Part shown: positions 34,770 through 42,730 of the stretch, piece after piece | Position numbering within the stretch: the stretch's first letter is position 1 | Layout of the letters: each line of letters begins with the position of its first letter | NCBI GenBank assembly: GCA_004144185.1 | Contig: SEFP01000002.1 | Coordinates: forward strand, 1 to 64,000 | Direction of reading: 5' to 3' | Length of the DNA: 64,000 bases | Origin: Sphingobacteriales bacterium | GTDB lineage: Bacteria; Bacteroidota; Bacteroidia; Chitinophagales; Chitinophagaceae | The notes under the pieces: model-generated | Seen by the model: only the letters and a program-made list of their open reading frames with translations | What the model was told of the DNA's origin: nothing | The model's database searches: none | Translations under genes and position numbers: made by a program

Positions 34770-35600
34770 ATGATTGAAGCTGGTAAGTATCACACACTGG
34801 AGGCTATCAAGAAGGTTGATTTTGGCTGGTATCTTGATGGCGGTAACGGCCTTGAAATCCTGTTGCCCACCCGTTTTGTTCCGGACGACCTGCGGCAGGG
34901 CGACCGCCTAAAGGTTTTTATCTACCATGACGGCGAAAGCCGGCTGATTGCCACTACGCAACGTCCGCTTGCAGCCGTCGGCGACATCGCAGCCCTGAAA
35001 GTGGTCTCCCAAAACCATCAGGGCGCCTTCCTGGAATGGGGCATCATGAAAGATTTGTTTCTGCCGCTCTCGCAGCAGTCGAGCCGGATCTATGATGGCA
35101 AAAAGTACCTGGTCTATGTGTATATCGACGAGCTGACCGGACGGACCACCGCGACCGAGCGATTCGGCCGGATGCTGCTCAATCATACCAACGAACTCGC
35201 CGTGGGTGAAGCCGTTGACATTCTGATCTGGGCTGAAACCGATCTGGGCTACCGGGCAATCGTCGATGGGCTGTACACCGGCCTGTTGTATCACAGCGAT
35301 CTCTTGGAGCAGCTGGAGCCGGGACAACACATCAACGGGTATGTGCATGCCGTACGGCCCGATGGCAAGCTGGATTTGAAACCCGGTATCCGCGGACATA
35401 ATCGGGTGAAGCAGAATACCGATATTCTGTTGGAAAAGCTGCGTGAAGCGGGTGGTTATTTGCCCTACAACGACAAAACCCCTCCGGAAGTGATTGCCGA
35501 GGTCTTTGGCATGAGTAAGAAGGTGTTTAAGATGGCTGTAGGAGCGTTGTATAAGCAACAGCAGATCGTACTGACCCAGACCGGCATCAAGCAGATCTAG
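34770..35600 (+). CDS. CvfB-like S1-domain RNA-binding protein
   Basis: A 276-residue protein of the CvfB type: tandem S1-like OB domains and a winged-helix C-terminus. Motifs: GWYLDGGNGLEILLPTRFVP, then QNHQGAFLEWGIMKDLFLPL, GYRAIVDGLYTGLLYHSD and GYVHAVRPDGKLDLK. C-terminal residues PPEVIAEVFGMSKKVFKMAV form the helix-turn-helix-like end. The start at 34770 (MIEAGKYHTLEAIKK) is set by a -7 box that ends six bases earlier; the longer frame to 34470 lies inside rpoD. In other bacteria CvfB influences gene expression at the RNA level; its role here is inferred. Confidence 0.88.
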   Translation: MIEAGKYHTLEAIKKVDFGWYLDGGNGLEILLPTRFVPDDLRQGDRLKVFIYHDGESRLIATTQRPLAAVGDIAALKVVSQNHQGAFLEWGIMKDLFLPLSQQSSRIYDGKKYLVYVYIDELTGRTTATERFGRMLLNHTNELAVGEAVDILIWAETDLGYRAIVDGLYTGLLYHSDLLEQLEPGQHINGYVHAVRPDGKLDLKPGIRGHNRVKQNTDILLEKLREAGGYLPYNDKTPPEVIAEVFGMSKKVFKMAVGALYKQQQIVLTQTGIKQI

Positions 35601-35676
35601 CACTCTGGGAGCATCTCTACCGGCCCGTAGCAGAACACGGTTCTGGTGGTTCCGGAAGCGGTTGAGAATAAAAAAA

Positions 35677-36068
35677 TCACTACAGACCTGTAAGCCGGAT
35701 TCTGTGATCCCAGACGGGACCGGATATCATTTATCTGCGGAGACGCTCACGCGCCGCCTGTAGCTGCCAACCCACATGCATCGGACGGGCCGCCCGCTCC
35801 GGACCGAAATCAGGACGCATGCCTATTTGGCATTTCAGCACCCAAGGTTTACCCGCAGACGGTTGTTGCCAGCCGCCGCCGTAGGCTTTTACCCTACGTT
35901 TTCACCCGTACCCGGCCGTATACACAACCGGGTGGTTATTTTCTGTGGCACTTGCTGTAGCCGGCTCCTTCCGGAAACGGCCCCCACCCGTTAGGTGGTG
36001 AGCTGCCCTGTGCTGTCCGGACTTTCCTCGTGCTTATAAAAAGCCCGCGATATCCCGGTCTGTAGTGA
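35677..36068 (-). ncRNA. rnpB: RNase P RNA
   Basis: The catalytic RNA of RNase P, about 392 nt. The P1 helix is a perfect 12-bp pairing of 36057-36068 with 35677-35688 (GGTCTGTAGTGA on the plus strand and its complement). The conserved core GAGGAAAGTCCGGAC is present near the 5' end, followed by CACAGGGCAGCTCACC, and the 3' part has the expected AAACCGCGG-like and CCGGCTTACAGGTC segments. A perfect -7 promoter box ends four bases before the 5' end, and a T run follows the 3' end. Confidence 0.95.
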
Positions 36069-36072
36069 GCGG

Positions 36073-36080
36073 CAAAGGTA
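36073..36080 (-). promoter_or_regulatory. -7 promoter element of rnpB
   Basis: Minus-strand TACCTTTG, perfect consensus. The 5' end of P1 lies four bases downstream, which calibrates the distance from box to transcript start in this genome. Confidence 0.8.
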
Positions 36081-36084
36081 TCCC

Positions 36085-36262
36085 CTAGTATTTAATAAAC
36101 GTTTTGCGTAGCGCACCGCCCTCCCCAGTTAACAGCTCTACCAGATACAGCCCCGGCACCAGGTTTTTCACCTCTAATAGCTTCAGGGTGCTGCTCCCTG
36201 CTACAGGTCTAGCACCGAGTCCAGCACTGAACCGGTTTGTAAAAACTGTTGCAAAAAGTAAT
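36085..36262 (-). pseudogene. Remnant of a T9SS C-terminal sorting domain
   Basis: On the minus strand an open frame without a start reads ...GSSTLKLLEVKNLVPGLYLV then ELLTGEGGALRKTFIKY and a stop at 36085-36087. This is the pattern of the final part of a type A (Por secretion) sorting domain: a beta hairpin, a GLYLVEL-like strand and a basic C-terminus. The frame is closed by a TGA upstream at about 36262, and no ATG exists. It is best read as the leftover tail of a secreted protein whose body has been lost. Confidence 0.55.
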
Positions 36263-36381
36263 CAAAGCGAAGTTCCGGAACCGGAGTAGTAAGCAACAGA
36301 AAGAGAGTGAACTTAACCGAAGACCGAAAGTATCATTGAAATCGCAACGGTCTTGAATGAAAAACAAAAAATAATTTTCCA

Positions 36382-36426
36382 GAACAGAAACTCCCCAATG
36401 AGTAGATCATTGGGGAGTTTCTGTTC
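36382..36426 (-). terminator. Terminator after plsX
   Basis: Perfect 20-base inverted repeat GAACAGAAACTCCCCAATGA with its complement and a 5-base loop. A T-rich tract follows on the minus strand. The stretch 36263-36381 between this and the sorting-domain remnant shows no other feature. Confidence 0.85.
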
Positions 36427-36441
36427 CGAAAAGAACAGCGG

Positions 36442-37425
36442 TTACACGTTTAGAAAACCTGTTTCCTCATTCGGAGGTTCTTCTTTGGTAAAGTGCGTTT
36501 TTACGGCTTCGATGAATCCGGATTCGATCAACCGGCAGGCCTGTTTGATCATGTTGGAAAACGCCAGCGCAGACGAAATGCCATGACCGATAATCACCGG
36601 GGCATTGATCCCCAGAATCGGCGTTCCGCCATACAGCTCATAGTTGAACTGGTCCAGAAAGCCATCGTTGATCTTGCGGTTGCCCTGAAAAATCTGGTGG
36701 ATACTTTCTGCCATCTTCAATACCACGTTGCCTACAAACCCTTCGCAGACGATCACATCGCACTTGTCGGCAAACAGATCGCGGCCTTCTATGTTACCGG
36801 CAAACTGAATGGCCGGATCGTCCTTCAGCAGCGGATATGTTGCCTGAGCCAGGATATTGCCTTTGCCTTCTTCTTCCCCCAGATTGAGCAGACCGATCCG
36901 TGGATGCGGCACATTCCAGACCAGCTTGGCATACAGGGAACCCAGTTCTGCAAATTGCACCAGATGCTCTGGTTTACAATCGGCATTGGTGCCTACATCC
37001 AGCAACAAACTGAAACTGCCATCTTCACGGGGTACCGGCGAAGCAATGGTCGGACGCAGAACACCTTCTACCGTTTTCACGGTATACATGGCCCCTACCA
37101 TCATGGCCCCGGTATTACCCGCACCGATAAAGGCATCTGCCTTTCCGGATTGCAGCATACCGAACCCAACGCCAATCGAAGAAAGTGGCTTTTCCTTTAA
37201 GGCTTTGGTCGGATGTTCATCCATACCAATAACCTCCTGTGCCGCTACAAAGCTGTAGCGGTTCGGAGCACCCAGTGATGCCAGCAACGGTTCTACCTGT
37301 TCGGGCAGACCGATCAGCAGCAACTGCGTGTCGGGATAGGCACCTTCTTCCAGAAAAAGACGTACGCCTTCAATGGCTTCTTTAGGGGCATAATCGCCCC
37401 CCATGACATCCAGCGCGATAGTCAT
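36442..37425 (-). CDS. plsX: Phosphate acyltransferase PlsX
   Basis: A 327-residue PlsX that makes acyl-phosphate from acyl-ACP, the first step of phospholipid synthesis. It begins IALDVMGGDYAPKEAIEGV and contains GNTGAMMVGAMYTVKTV, PTIASPVPREDGSFSLLLDV, LLNLGEEEGKGN and DVIVCEGFVGNVVLK, all standard for the family. It is the last gene of a YceD-RpmF-PlsX cluster on the minus strand, the classical arrangement, and ends at a strong hairpin. Confidence 0.95.
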   Translation of the reverse strand: MTIALDVMGGDYAPKEAIEGVRLFLEEGAYPDTQLLLIGLPEQVEPLLASLGAPNRYSFVAAQEVIGMDEHPTKALKEKPLSSIGVGFGMLQSGKADAFIGAGNTGAMMVGAMYTVKTVEGVLRPTIASPVPREDGSFSLLLDVGTNADCKPEHLVQFAELGSLYAKLVWNVPHPRIGLLNLGEEEGKGNILAQATYPLLKDDPAIQFAGNIEGRDLFADKCDVIVCEGFVGNVVLKMAESIHQIFQGNRKINDGFLDQFNYELYGGTPILGINAPVIIGHGISSALAFSNMIKQACRLIESGFIEAVKTHFTKEEPPNEETGFLNV

Positions 37426-37460
37426 TTACAGGTCGGGATAGAAGTCGAAAAAAACTAAGA

Positions 37461-37679
37461 TTAAGCGTTGGACGTCGGGTCCGCCTCTGGTGTAGCAGGC
37501 GTCTTATCCACAACGATACGGCCACGGTAGTACAACTTGCCTTCGGACCAGTGCGCACGGTGGCGGCTATGGCTTTCACCGGTTACCGGATCTACGCTCC
37601 AGGTAGGAATGGCAGCTTTATAGTGGGTACGGCGTTTGGCACTGCGTTGCTGGGAGTGCCGGCGCTTTGGATTTGGCAT
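37461..37679 (-). CDS. rpmF: Ribosomal protein L32
   Basis: A 72-residue L32 of the large ribosomal subunit. The start [20 protein letters not shown] is diagnostic, with [19 protein letters not shown] following. The C-terminus ([14 protein letters not shown]) is a flexible extension beyond the usual bacterial length. It is located between the YceD-like gene and plsX, the conserved order. Confidence 0.97.
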   Translation of the reverse strand: MPNPKRRHSQQRSAKRRTHYKAAIPTWSVDPVTGESHSRHRAHWSEGKLYYRGRIVVDKTPATPEADPTSNA

Positions 37680-37715
37680 TTTTGAAAGGTATTATTCAGT
37701 GAAAGAGATGAAAAA

Positions 37716-38318
37716 TCAATTGTCTTCGTCTTCGAAGTTCTTGTCTTTAAAGGCTTTAAGGCCAGCCCAGCGACTATCCGTTCCGGAATCTCCGCTATCA
37801 GGCGTATCGGTATCGTCAGCGTCCGGTGTTTCCGACTCACTGAGCTGCCCGAGCAAATTCAGTGCCTGCGGATTGCAGCCCGGTTCACCATTGGATTTCG
37901 GTGGATGAATCCGTTGAAGCGGTACACTGAGCAAAGCGAATTCATACAGCCATTCAGCCATATTCAGCACGGTTTCAGAGCGTGGGATAAACACCACATC
38001 CGCATCATCATCGTCCACAGCGGAGTCGTTATCATCGCTGAGTTTTACCAGCAAATCAAACTCATCCCACAATTGCAACGGAAACGGATCACCACAGCGG
38101 TCACAGGCAACAGTTACAGTGCCGCCTACATCGAAATGCACCCGGAAAAACGAAAGCTGCCGGTCAAAACGCACTTTAACAGCCACGTTCCAGTGACTGT
38201 ATTCCACAGGTGCCTCCATAGCCTTAAAGAAGGCATCCCCGAGCTCATACTGATACTCGTGAACGCCGGGCTTTAAACCCATCCAGGCTATTTCGAATTC
38301 GCGACTGTGTTTCATCAT
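37716..38318 (-). CDS. DUF177 (YceD-like) protein
   Basis: A 200-residue YceD-like protein. The N-terminus MMKHSREFEIAWMGLKPGVH precedes the family core, with CDRCGDPFPLQLWDEFDLLV as the diagnostic Cys pair region, and a low-complexity Asp/Ser-rich tail near residues 160-190 (SESETPDADDTDTPDSGDSG). YceD is implicated in 23S rRNA and L32 biology in other bacteria. It is the first gene of the yceD-rpmF-plsX operon, with a perfect -7 box at 38392-38399. The ATG pair at 38313-38318 is used; the open frame extending to 38369 begins with TTG. Confidence 0.88.
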   Translation of the reverse strand: MMKHSREFEIAWMGLKPGVHEYQYELGDAFFKAMEAPVEYSHWNVAVKVRFDRQLSFFRVHFDVGGTVTVACDRCGDPFPLQLWDEFDLLVKLSDDNDSAVDDDDADVVFIPRSETVLNMAEWLYEFALLSVPLQRIHPPKSNGEPGCNPQALNLLGQLSESETPDADDTDTPDSGDSGTDSRWAGLKAFKDKNFEDEDN

Positions 38319-38391
38319 CTGACAACGCCGGCAGACACCAAAAAGCGGTCTTTTGAGCGCAAAAAACAAGATCCCCAGAAATTAGGGATTG

Positions 38392-38399
38392 CAAAAGTA
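38392..38399 (-). promoter_or_regulatory. -7 promoter element of the yceD-rpmF-plsX operon
   Basis: Minus-strand TACTTTTG, perfect consensus, about 74 bases before the start codon. Confidence 0.6.
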
Positions 38400-38427
38400 C
38401 ATAAAAGGACTGGAATAGCCGCTTTCT

Positions 38428-39342
38428 TTACGCCAAAACACTTCGCCGCGATAAGAATGTACGCAGGACAGCTTCCACAGGTTCGGCAATGTCGGCTTCA
38501 GCCAGATCAATGCGGTTTTGAAGACAGTAGTTCCGGAACGCATCCAGATACCCGCTCATGCCGGAGAGATACGCCTCCCGCACCTGCGCCGGCTGGACCC
38601 GCACTTTGGCACCGGTTTCCGGATCTTCAAACTCGTACGGCCGGTTTTCGAACAGGAACTCCTGCTCGCGTTTCCGGTCCAGCACCTGAAAGACAATCAC
38701 TTCGTGTTTATTGAACCGCAAATGCTGCAACGCATCCTGAACGGCGCCCAGATTGCTGTTGCCCTCCAGTGTATCCGTAAATACCATCACCAGCATCCGC
38801 CGGGGCAACCGCTCAGCCAGTTCATGGAGCGCCGCAGCAATAGAGGTATGACGGGCTTCCGGAGGCATTTGCAACCGGGCCTCCAGCTGTGCGGTAAGCT
38901 GCTGGTAATGGCGCGGTGCCGACCGGGCATCGGTCAGCGTTTGCAAGCCGGCATCGAAAAAAGCCAGCGACGTGGCATCCAGCTGCCGTTTGAGCAGTTG
39001 CAGCATTGCGGCGGCAGCCACCAGCGAAAACTGGTATTTGGAAACCTGCGGTCCGGTTTCCGGAAACGCCATCGACGCCGAGGTATCAATGGCAATGCAG
39101 CAACGCAGATTGGTTTCTTCCTCGTAGCGCTTGGAAAACAGCCGATCGGTGCGCCCGAACACCTTCCAGTCGACGTGCCGGAGCGGTTCGCCGGCGTTGT
39201 AGAGTCGGTGCTCGGCAAATTCAGCCGAAAAGCCGTGGAACGGACTGCGGTGCAGCCCGATAATAAATCCTTCCACAACCTGCCGGGCCAGCAATTCCAG
39301 ATTTTGAAGGGCACCGGGGTGCAGCAGCGTTGCTTGTGCCAT
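38428..39342 (-). CDS. DUF58 domain protein
   Basis: A 304-residue DUF58 protein. The signature GEPLRHVDWKVFGRTDRLF is at about 55-75, followed by KRYEEETNLRCCIAIDTSAS, which starts a von Willebrand A-like fold with the DTSAS metal-site motif. DUF58 proteins often act with MoxR ATPases, but no MoxR gene lies in this window. No transmembrane segments are evident, so it is likely cytoplasmic. Confidence 0.88.
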   Translation of the reverse strand: MAQATLLHPGALQNLELLARQVVEGFIIGLHRSPFHGFSAEFAEHRLYNAGEPLRHVDWKVFGRTDRLFSKRYEEETNLRCCIAIDTSASMAFPETGPQVSKYQFSLVAAAAMLQLLKRQLDATSLAFFDAGLQTLTDARSAPRHYQQLTAQLEARLQMPPEARHTSIAAALHELAERLPRRMLVMVFTDTLEGNSNLGAVQDALQHLRFNKHEVIVFQVLDRKREQEFLFENRPYEFEDPETGAKVRVQPAQVREAYLSGMSGYLDAFRNYCLQNRIDLAEADIAEPVEAVLRTFLSRRSVLA

Positions 39343-39387
39343 AGCAGGTTAAGATAAACTTTTTACCGGAATCCAAATATCCGGAAG

Positions 39388-39452
39388 CTTCTGACCGCTA
39401 CGAATCTGCTGCAACTTTTTAAGCGATGCACCTGTATTCGTAGCGGTCGGAA
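39388..39452. other. Long hairpin between OsmC and DUF58 genes
   Basis: Arms of 18 bp with one mismatch (39388-39405 and 39435-39452; core GACCGCTACGAAT / ATTCGTAGCGGTC) and a 29-base loop. It lacks the T tract of a terminator. It may be a structured regulatory element or an attenuator downstream of osmC. Confidence 0.5.
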
Positions 39453-39482
39453 GGATGGAGAGCTGTTAAAAGCGGAACCGGC

Positions 39483-39893
39483 TTAAGCCAGCTGCGCGTC
39501 CAGGGTTACGTCGCAGTTGTACAACTTGCTGACCGGACACTCTTTTTTAGCTTTTTCAGCGATCTCCTTGAACTGCTCTTCGGACAGTCCGGGAACGGAA
39601 ACGGTTGTTTTGAGCGCTGAGGTGCTGATCGCGCCGTTTTCGAGTGTGATGGCACAGTTGGTTTCGATGCGGTCGGACGTAAAGCCGGCGGCATTCAGTT
39701 CGAATGCCAGTTTCATCGAAAAGCAACCGGCGTGTGCGGCGGCCAGCAGTTCCTCAGGATTGGTTCCGGAAGCGTTTTCAAAGCGGGTCACAAAACTGTA
39801 GGGAGCATCCTGAAACGTTCCGGATTGGGCATTGAGGGTTCCTTTGCCTTCTTTACCGGAGCCTTCCCAGCGGGCAGTTGCGTTGCGTGTCAT
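39483..39893 (-). CDS. OsmC/Ohr-type peroxiredoxin
   Basis: A 136-residue OsmC-family thiol peroxidase that reduces hydroperoxides. The peroxidatic Cys is in AAAHAGCFSMKLAFELN and the second Cys in KAKKECPVSKLYNCDV. N-terminal ARWEGSGKEGKGTLNAQ and the NASGTNPEELLAA motif fit the OsmC subgroup. It is a single minus-strand gene with a hairpin downstream. Regulation by peroxide is plausible but not visible in the sequence. Confidence 0.92.
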   Translation of the reverse strand: MTRNATARWEGSGKEGKGTLNAQSGTFQDAPYSFVTRFENASGTNPEELLAAAHAGCFSMKLAFELNAAGFTSDRIETNCAITLENGAISTSALKTTVSVPGLSEEQFKEIAEKAKKECPVSKLYNCDVTLDAQLA

Positions 39894-40145
39894 AAAGGTG
39901 AAAATTTAAGCGGGTTTTTGAAATTGAGATGAAAAATAACTACTATTCCGGAAGGTATGGAATCCGGTTTGAGCGCTGCATATTACCGCTGCAATTTCAT
40001 TTTACCAACGGCAGCACCTGAAGCCGGTATTGGCAAAAAGGATGCCTCCTCCTTCATGCCGGACCTTTGAATTGGATGGGTCGGCAAAACGGCTGCCACT
40101 CATTCTTTTGTAGGTCCGGATCAAGCTTTCTACTGAAAGCCGTGT

Positions 40146-40153
40146 TACTTTTG
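40146..40153 (+). promoter_or_regulatory. -7 promoter element before prs
   Basis: TACTTTTG, perfect consensus, leaving a leader of about 12 nt before the ATG at 40170. Confidence 0.65.
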
Positions 40154-40169
40154 CAGCCCAACTCCACTC

Positions 40170-41129
40170 ATGCAGCCTTCAGTAAAAATCTTCGCCGGCA
40201 CAGGTTCTCACGACCTGGCCACCTCCGTAGCCAAATCCTTTGGCAAGCAAATCGGGAAGCTTACCGTTCAGAAATTCTCGGATGGTGAGTTTCAGCCCGT
40301 TTTCAACGAGTCGGTCCGGGGCGATTATGTATTTCTGGTTCAAAGCACCAACGCACCTGCCGACAACCTGCTGGAACTGCTGATGATGATCGACGCGGCC
40401 CGTCGGGCATCTGCCGGATACATCACTGCTGTCATTCCGTACTACGGGCTCGCCCGTCAGGACCGTAAAGACAAGCCCCGGGTGTCGATCGCATCCAAAC
40501 TGGTAGCCAACCTGCTGACTACGGCGGGTGCCAACCGGGTCATTACGATGGACCTGCACGCGCCACAGATTCAGGGCTTTTTCGACATTCCACTGGATCA
40601 CCTGGATTCTTCGGCGATCTTTATTCCGTACATCGAGCAATTGAATATTAAGGACCTCATTTTCGCTGCACCGGATGTAGGATCGACCAACCGCGTTCGT
40701 GAGGTTGCCTCTTATTTCGGAGCCGATATGGTGATCTGCGATAAACACCGCAAGCGCGCCAACGAGATCGCGTCTATGACCGTTATCGGCGATGTGACCG
40801 ACCGCAATGTGGTTCTGATTGATGATATCTGTGATACAGCCGGTACCCTGTCGAAATCTGCCGCGCTCCTGAAAGACCGGGGTGCACTTTCCGTGACCGC
40901 GTTCTGCACGCATCCGGTACTTTCCGGAAAGGCCTATGAAAACATTGAAAATTCAGTGTTGGAGAAGCTGGTCGTCTGCGATACCATTCCGCTGAAAAAG
41001 ACCATTGCTAAAATTGAGGTACTGCCTACCGCAGAGTTGTTTGCAGTCGCGATCCGGAACACCTTTGAAAACAAATCGATTTCGTCGCTGTTTGCGCACA
41101 ACCGCCGTAACCGTACGCAGCCGGCATAA
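40170..41129 (+). CDS. prs: Ribose-phosphate pyrophosphokinase
   Basis: A 319-residue PRPP synthetase that feeds nucleotide, His and Trp synthesis. Motifs: SDGEFQPVFNESVRGDYVFL, YYGLARQDRKDKPRVSIASK, MDLHAPQIQGFFDIPLDHLD, the PRPP loop VVLIDDICDTAGTLSKSAAL and the regulatory-flap region near VSIASKLVANLL. It is a single gene followed by a repeat-rich spacer, then rplY. Confidence 0.97.
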   Translation: MQPSVKIFAGTGSHDLATSVAKSFGKQIGKLTVQKFSDGEFQPVFNESVRGDYVFLVQSTNAPADNLLELLMMIDAARRASAGYITAVIPYYGLARQDRKDKPRVSIASKLVANLLTTAGANRVITMDLHAPQIQGFFDIPLDHLDSSAIFIPYIEQLNIKDLIFAAPDVGSTNRVREVASYFGADMVICDKHRKRANEIASMTVIGDVTDRNVVLIDDICDTAGTLSKSAALLKDRGALSVTAFCTHPVLSGKAYENIENSVLEKLVVCDTIPLKKTIAKIEVLPTAELFAVAIRNTFENKSISSLFAHNRRNRTQPA

Positions 41130-41140
41130 TAGACATTATA

Positions 41141-41216
41141 AGTATGAGGTATCAGGTACAGGGTATCAGGTAAAAATTCCTTGTACTTAGTACTCAATAC
41201 CTAGTACTGTACTACC
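41141..41216. repeat. Short tandem and inverted repeats between prs and rplY
   Basis: GTATGAGGTATCAGGTACAG and GGGTATCAGGTA are near-tandem copies of a GTATCAGG unit. They are followed by TACTTAGTACTCAATACC and TAGTACTGTACTA, which pair loosely with them as an imperfect palindrome. No protein or RNA gene is recognised. Confidence 0.45.
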
Positions 41217-41224
41217 CTTTTCCG

Positions 41225-41232
41225 TACTTTTG
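41225..41232 (+). promoter_or_regulatory. -7 promoter element before rplY
   Basis: TACTTTTG, perfect consensus. It lies about 150 bp before the start codon, leaving an unusually long leader. Confidence 0.6.
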
Positions 41233-41385
41233 CACCCCCAACGGGAAAACCTGTCTTTTCAACAAAACCTTCCGGAAGCTTTTTTCCGACCTTCTTTTAC
41301 ACTCAACCTTCACCCACCGTTTCATCAGCTGCCGTTTGAAGGACGTGCCGGTTGTTGCTGAAAGGGCCCAGAGTTTTTTACAGTC

Positions 41386-41982
41386 ATGAAAACTGTTTCC
41401 ATTGAAGCTACCAAGCGTGATACGTTTGGTAAAACCGCAACCCGTCAGCATCGCAGCGAAGACCTCGTACCCGGCGTAATCTACGGCGGCGAAGAAACCG
41501 TCCATTTCAACACCTCGGCCAAGAACCTGAAAGCGCTGGTGTATACGCCGGAGTTCCAGATTGCTGAAGTAACCGTAGATGGCAAAGCCTACCGGTGCAT
41601 TATGAAGGACCTGCAATTTGACGTGGTGACTGACAAACTCAACCACATTGACCTGCTGGAACTGGTAGAAGACAAGAAAGTAGTGGCCAACCTGCCTCTT
41701 AAATACAGCGGTCAGTCTTCCGGTGTTAAAGAAGGGGGTCGTCTGGAACTGAAAATGAAAACCATCAAAGTGCGCACGCTGCCGAAGTATCTGGTAGAAG
41801 CCATCGAAGTGGACATTACCAACCTGCAACTGAACGGCAACCTGCGCGTAGAAGACGTGAAGGCCGACAACATGGAAGTTATGCTTCCGGGCCGTCAGCC
41901 AATTGCATCCGTAGTCATGACCCGTGCCCTGCGTCAGGCAGAAAGCGAGGCTGCTAAAGAAGCTAAAGGCGGTAAAAAATAA
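41386..41982 (+). CDS. rplY: Ribosomal protein L25/Ctc
   Basis: A 198-residue L25 of the longer Ctc type, which binds 5S rRNA. N-terminal domain: KTVSIEATKRDTFGKTATRQ, with the 5S-binding region around EDLVPGVIYGGEETVHF. The C-terminal TL5-like domain has LPLKYSGQSSGVKEGGRLEL and NMEVMLPGRQPIASVVMTRA, and ends in a basic Ala/Lys tail. A strong terminator follows. The ATG is preceded by a leader of about 150 nt from the -7 box at 41225. Confidence 0.95.
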   Translation: MKTVSIEATKRDTFGKTATRQHRSEDLVPGVIYGGEETVHFNTSAKNLKALVYTPEFQIAEVTVDGKAYRCIMKDLQFDVVTDKLNHIDLLELVEDKKVVANLPLKYSGQSSGVKEGGRLELKMKTIKVRTLPKYLVEAIEVDITNLQLNGNLRVEDVKADNMEVMLPGRQPIASVVMTRALRQAESEAAKEAKGGKK

Positions 41983-42016
41983 GTAGTACCACAACCTACA
42001 CAGGATCTTAATCCTG

Positions 42017-42047
42017 GAAAAGGCACCCTATCCGGGTGCCTTTTTTT
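42017..42047 (+). terminator. Terminator after rplY
   Basis: Stem AAAAGGCACCC / GGGTGCCTTTT with a short loop, followed by seven T. Confidence 0.9.
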
Positions 42048-42121
42048 GTGTTCCGGATACCACATGACCGGCAGGAAGGACAATTTTCCGGATTATTAAT
42101 CTACAGGACCCGGAAAGCGGC

Positions 42122-42129
42122 TACTTTCG
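42122..42129 (+). promoter_or_regulatory. Probable -7 element before pth
   Basis: TACTTTCG, one mismatch to consensus, with a leader of about 12 nt before the ATG at 42146. Confidence 0.5.
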
Positions 42130-42145
42130 CTCCCTGATTCCAGTT

Positions 42146-42709
42146 ATGAAGTATCTGATTATCGGCCTTGGCAACGTAGGTATGGAGTATGACGCCACCC
42201 GCCACAACATCGGTTTTGACATTGCAGATGCTTTTGTCATCAAACACGGGGGCTCGTTCCGGCTGGATCGTCATGCATTCTCGGCCGAAGTGAAGTGGAA
42301 AGGCAAAACCATCACCGTGATCAAGCCGACCACGTATATGAATCTGTCCGGAAAAGCGTTTAAATACTGGATGGACGCCACCAAAACACCGGTTGAAAAT
42401 ACGTTGACGCTAGTCGATGATCTAGCGCTGCCGCTGGGTGCTATCCGGCTTCGCGCAGGGGGTTCGGCAGCCGGTCACAACGGCCTCAAAAATATTGAAC
42501 TGCTGCTTCAAAGCCAGCAATATCCCCGGTTACGGTTCGGCATCGGAAGTGATTTCACCAAAGGTCGCCAGGTTGATTTCGTCATAGGCAAGTGGAAGCC
42601 GGCCGAAATCGAACCCGTCAAAACCGGCATTCTTCATAGTGTGGATGCGATTGAAGCTTTTGTAACCCAGGGAATCACGCAGGCCGCCAACGCCTTTAAT
42701 AAAACCTAA
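42146..42709 (+). CDS. pth: Peptidyl-tRNA hydrolase
   Basis: A 187-residue Pth that releases tRNA from stalled peptidyl-tRNA. It has LIIGLGNVGMEYDATRHNIG with the conserved Asn and catalytic His, KPTTYMNLSGKAFKYW, LVDDLALPLGAIRLRAGGSA and GHNGLKNIELLL. Length is typical. It starts a two-gene run with a DUF6263 lipoprotein 21 bp later. Confidence 0.96.
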   Translation: MKYLIIGLGNVGMEYDATRHNIGFDIADAFVIKHGGSFRLDRHAFSAEVKWKGKTITVIKPTTYMNLSGKAFKYWMDATKTPVENTLTLVDDLALPLGAIRLRAGGSAAGHNGLKNIELLLQSQQYPRLRFGIGSDFTKGRQVDFVIGKWKPAEIEPVKTGILHSVDAIEAFVTQGITQAANAFNKT

Positions 42710-42730
42710 TTTCTTTTTCTTTCTTTTCTT

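Noticed and set aside
35677-36068. Small ORFs within the RNase P RNA region
   Set aside because: The conserved RNase P core and P1 pairing explain this interval; the open frames are incidental.
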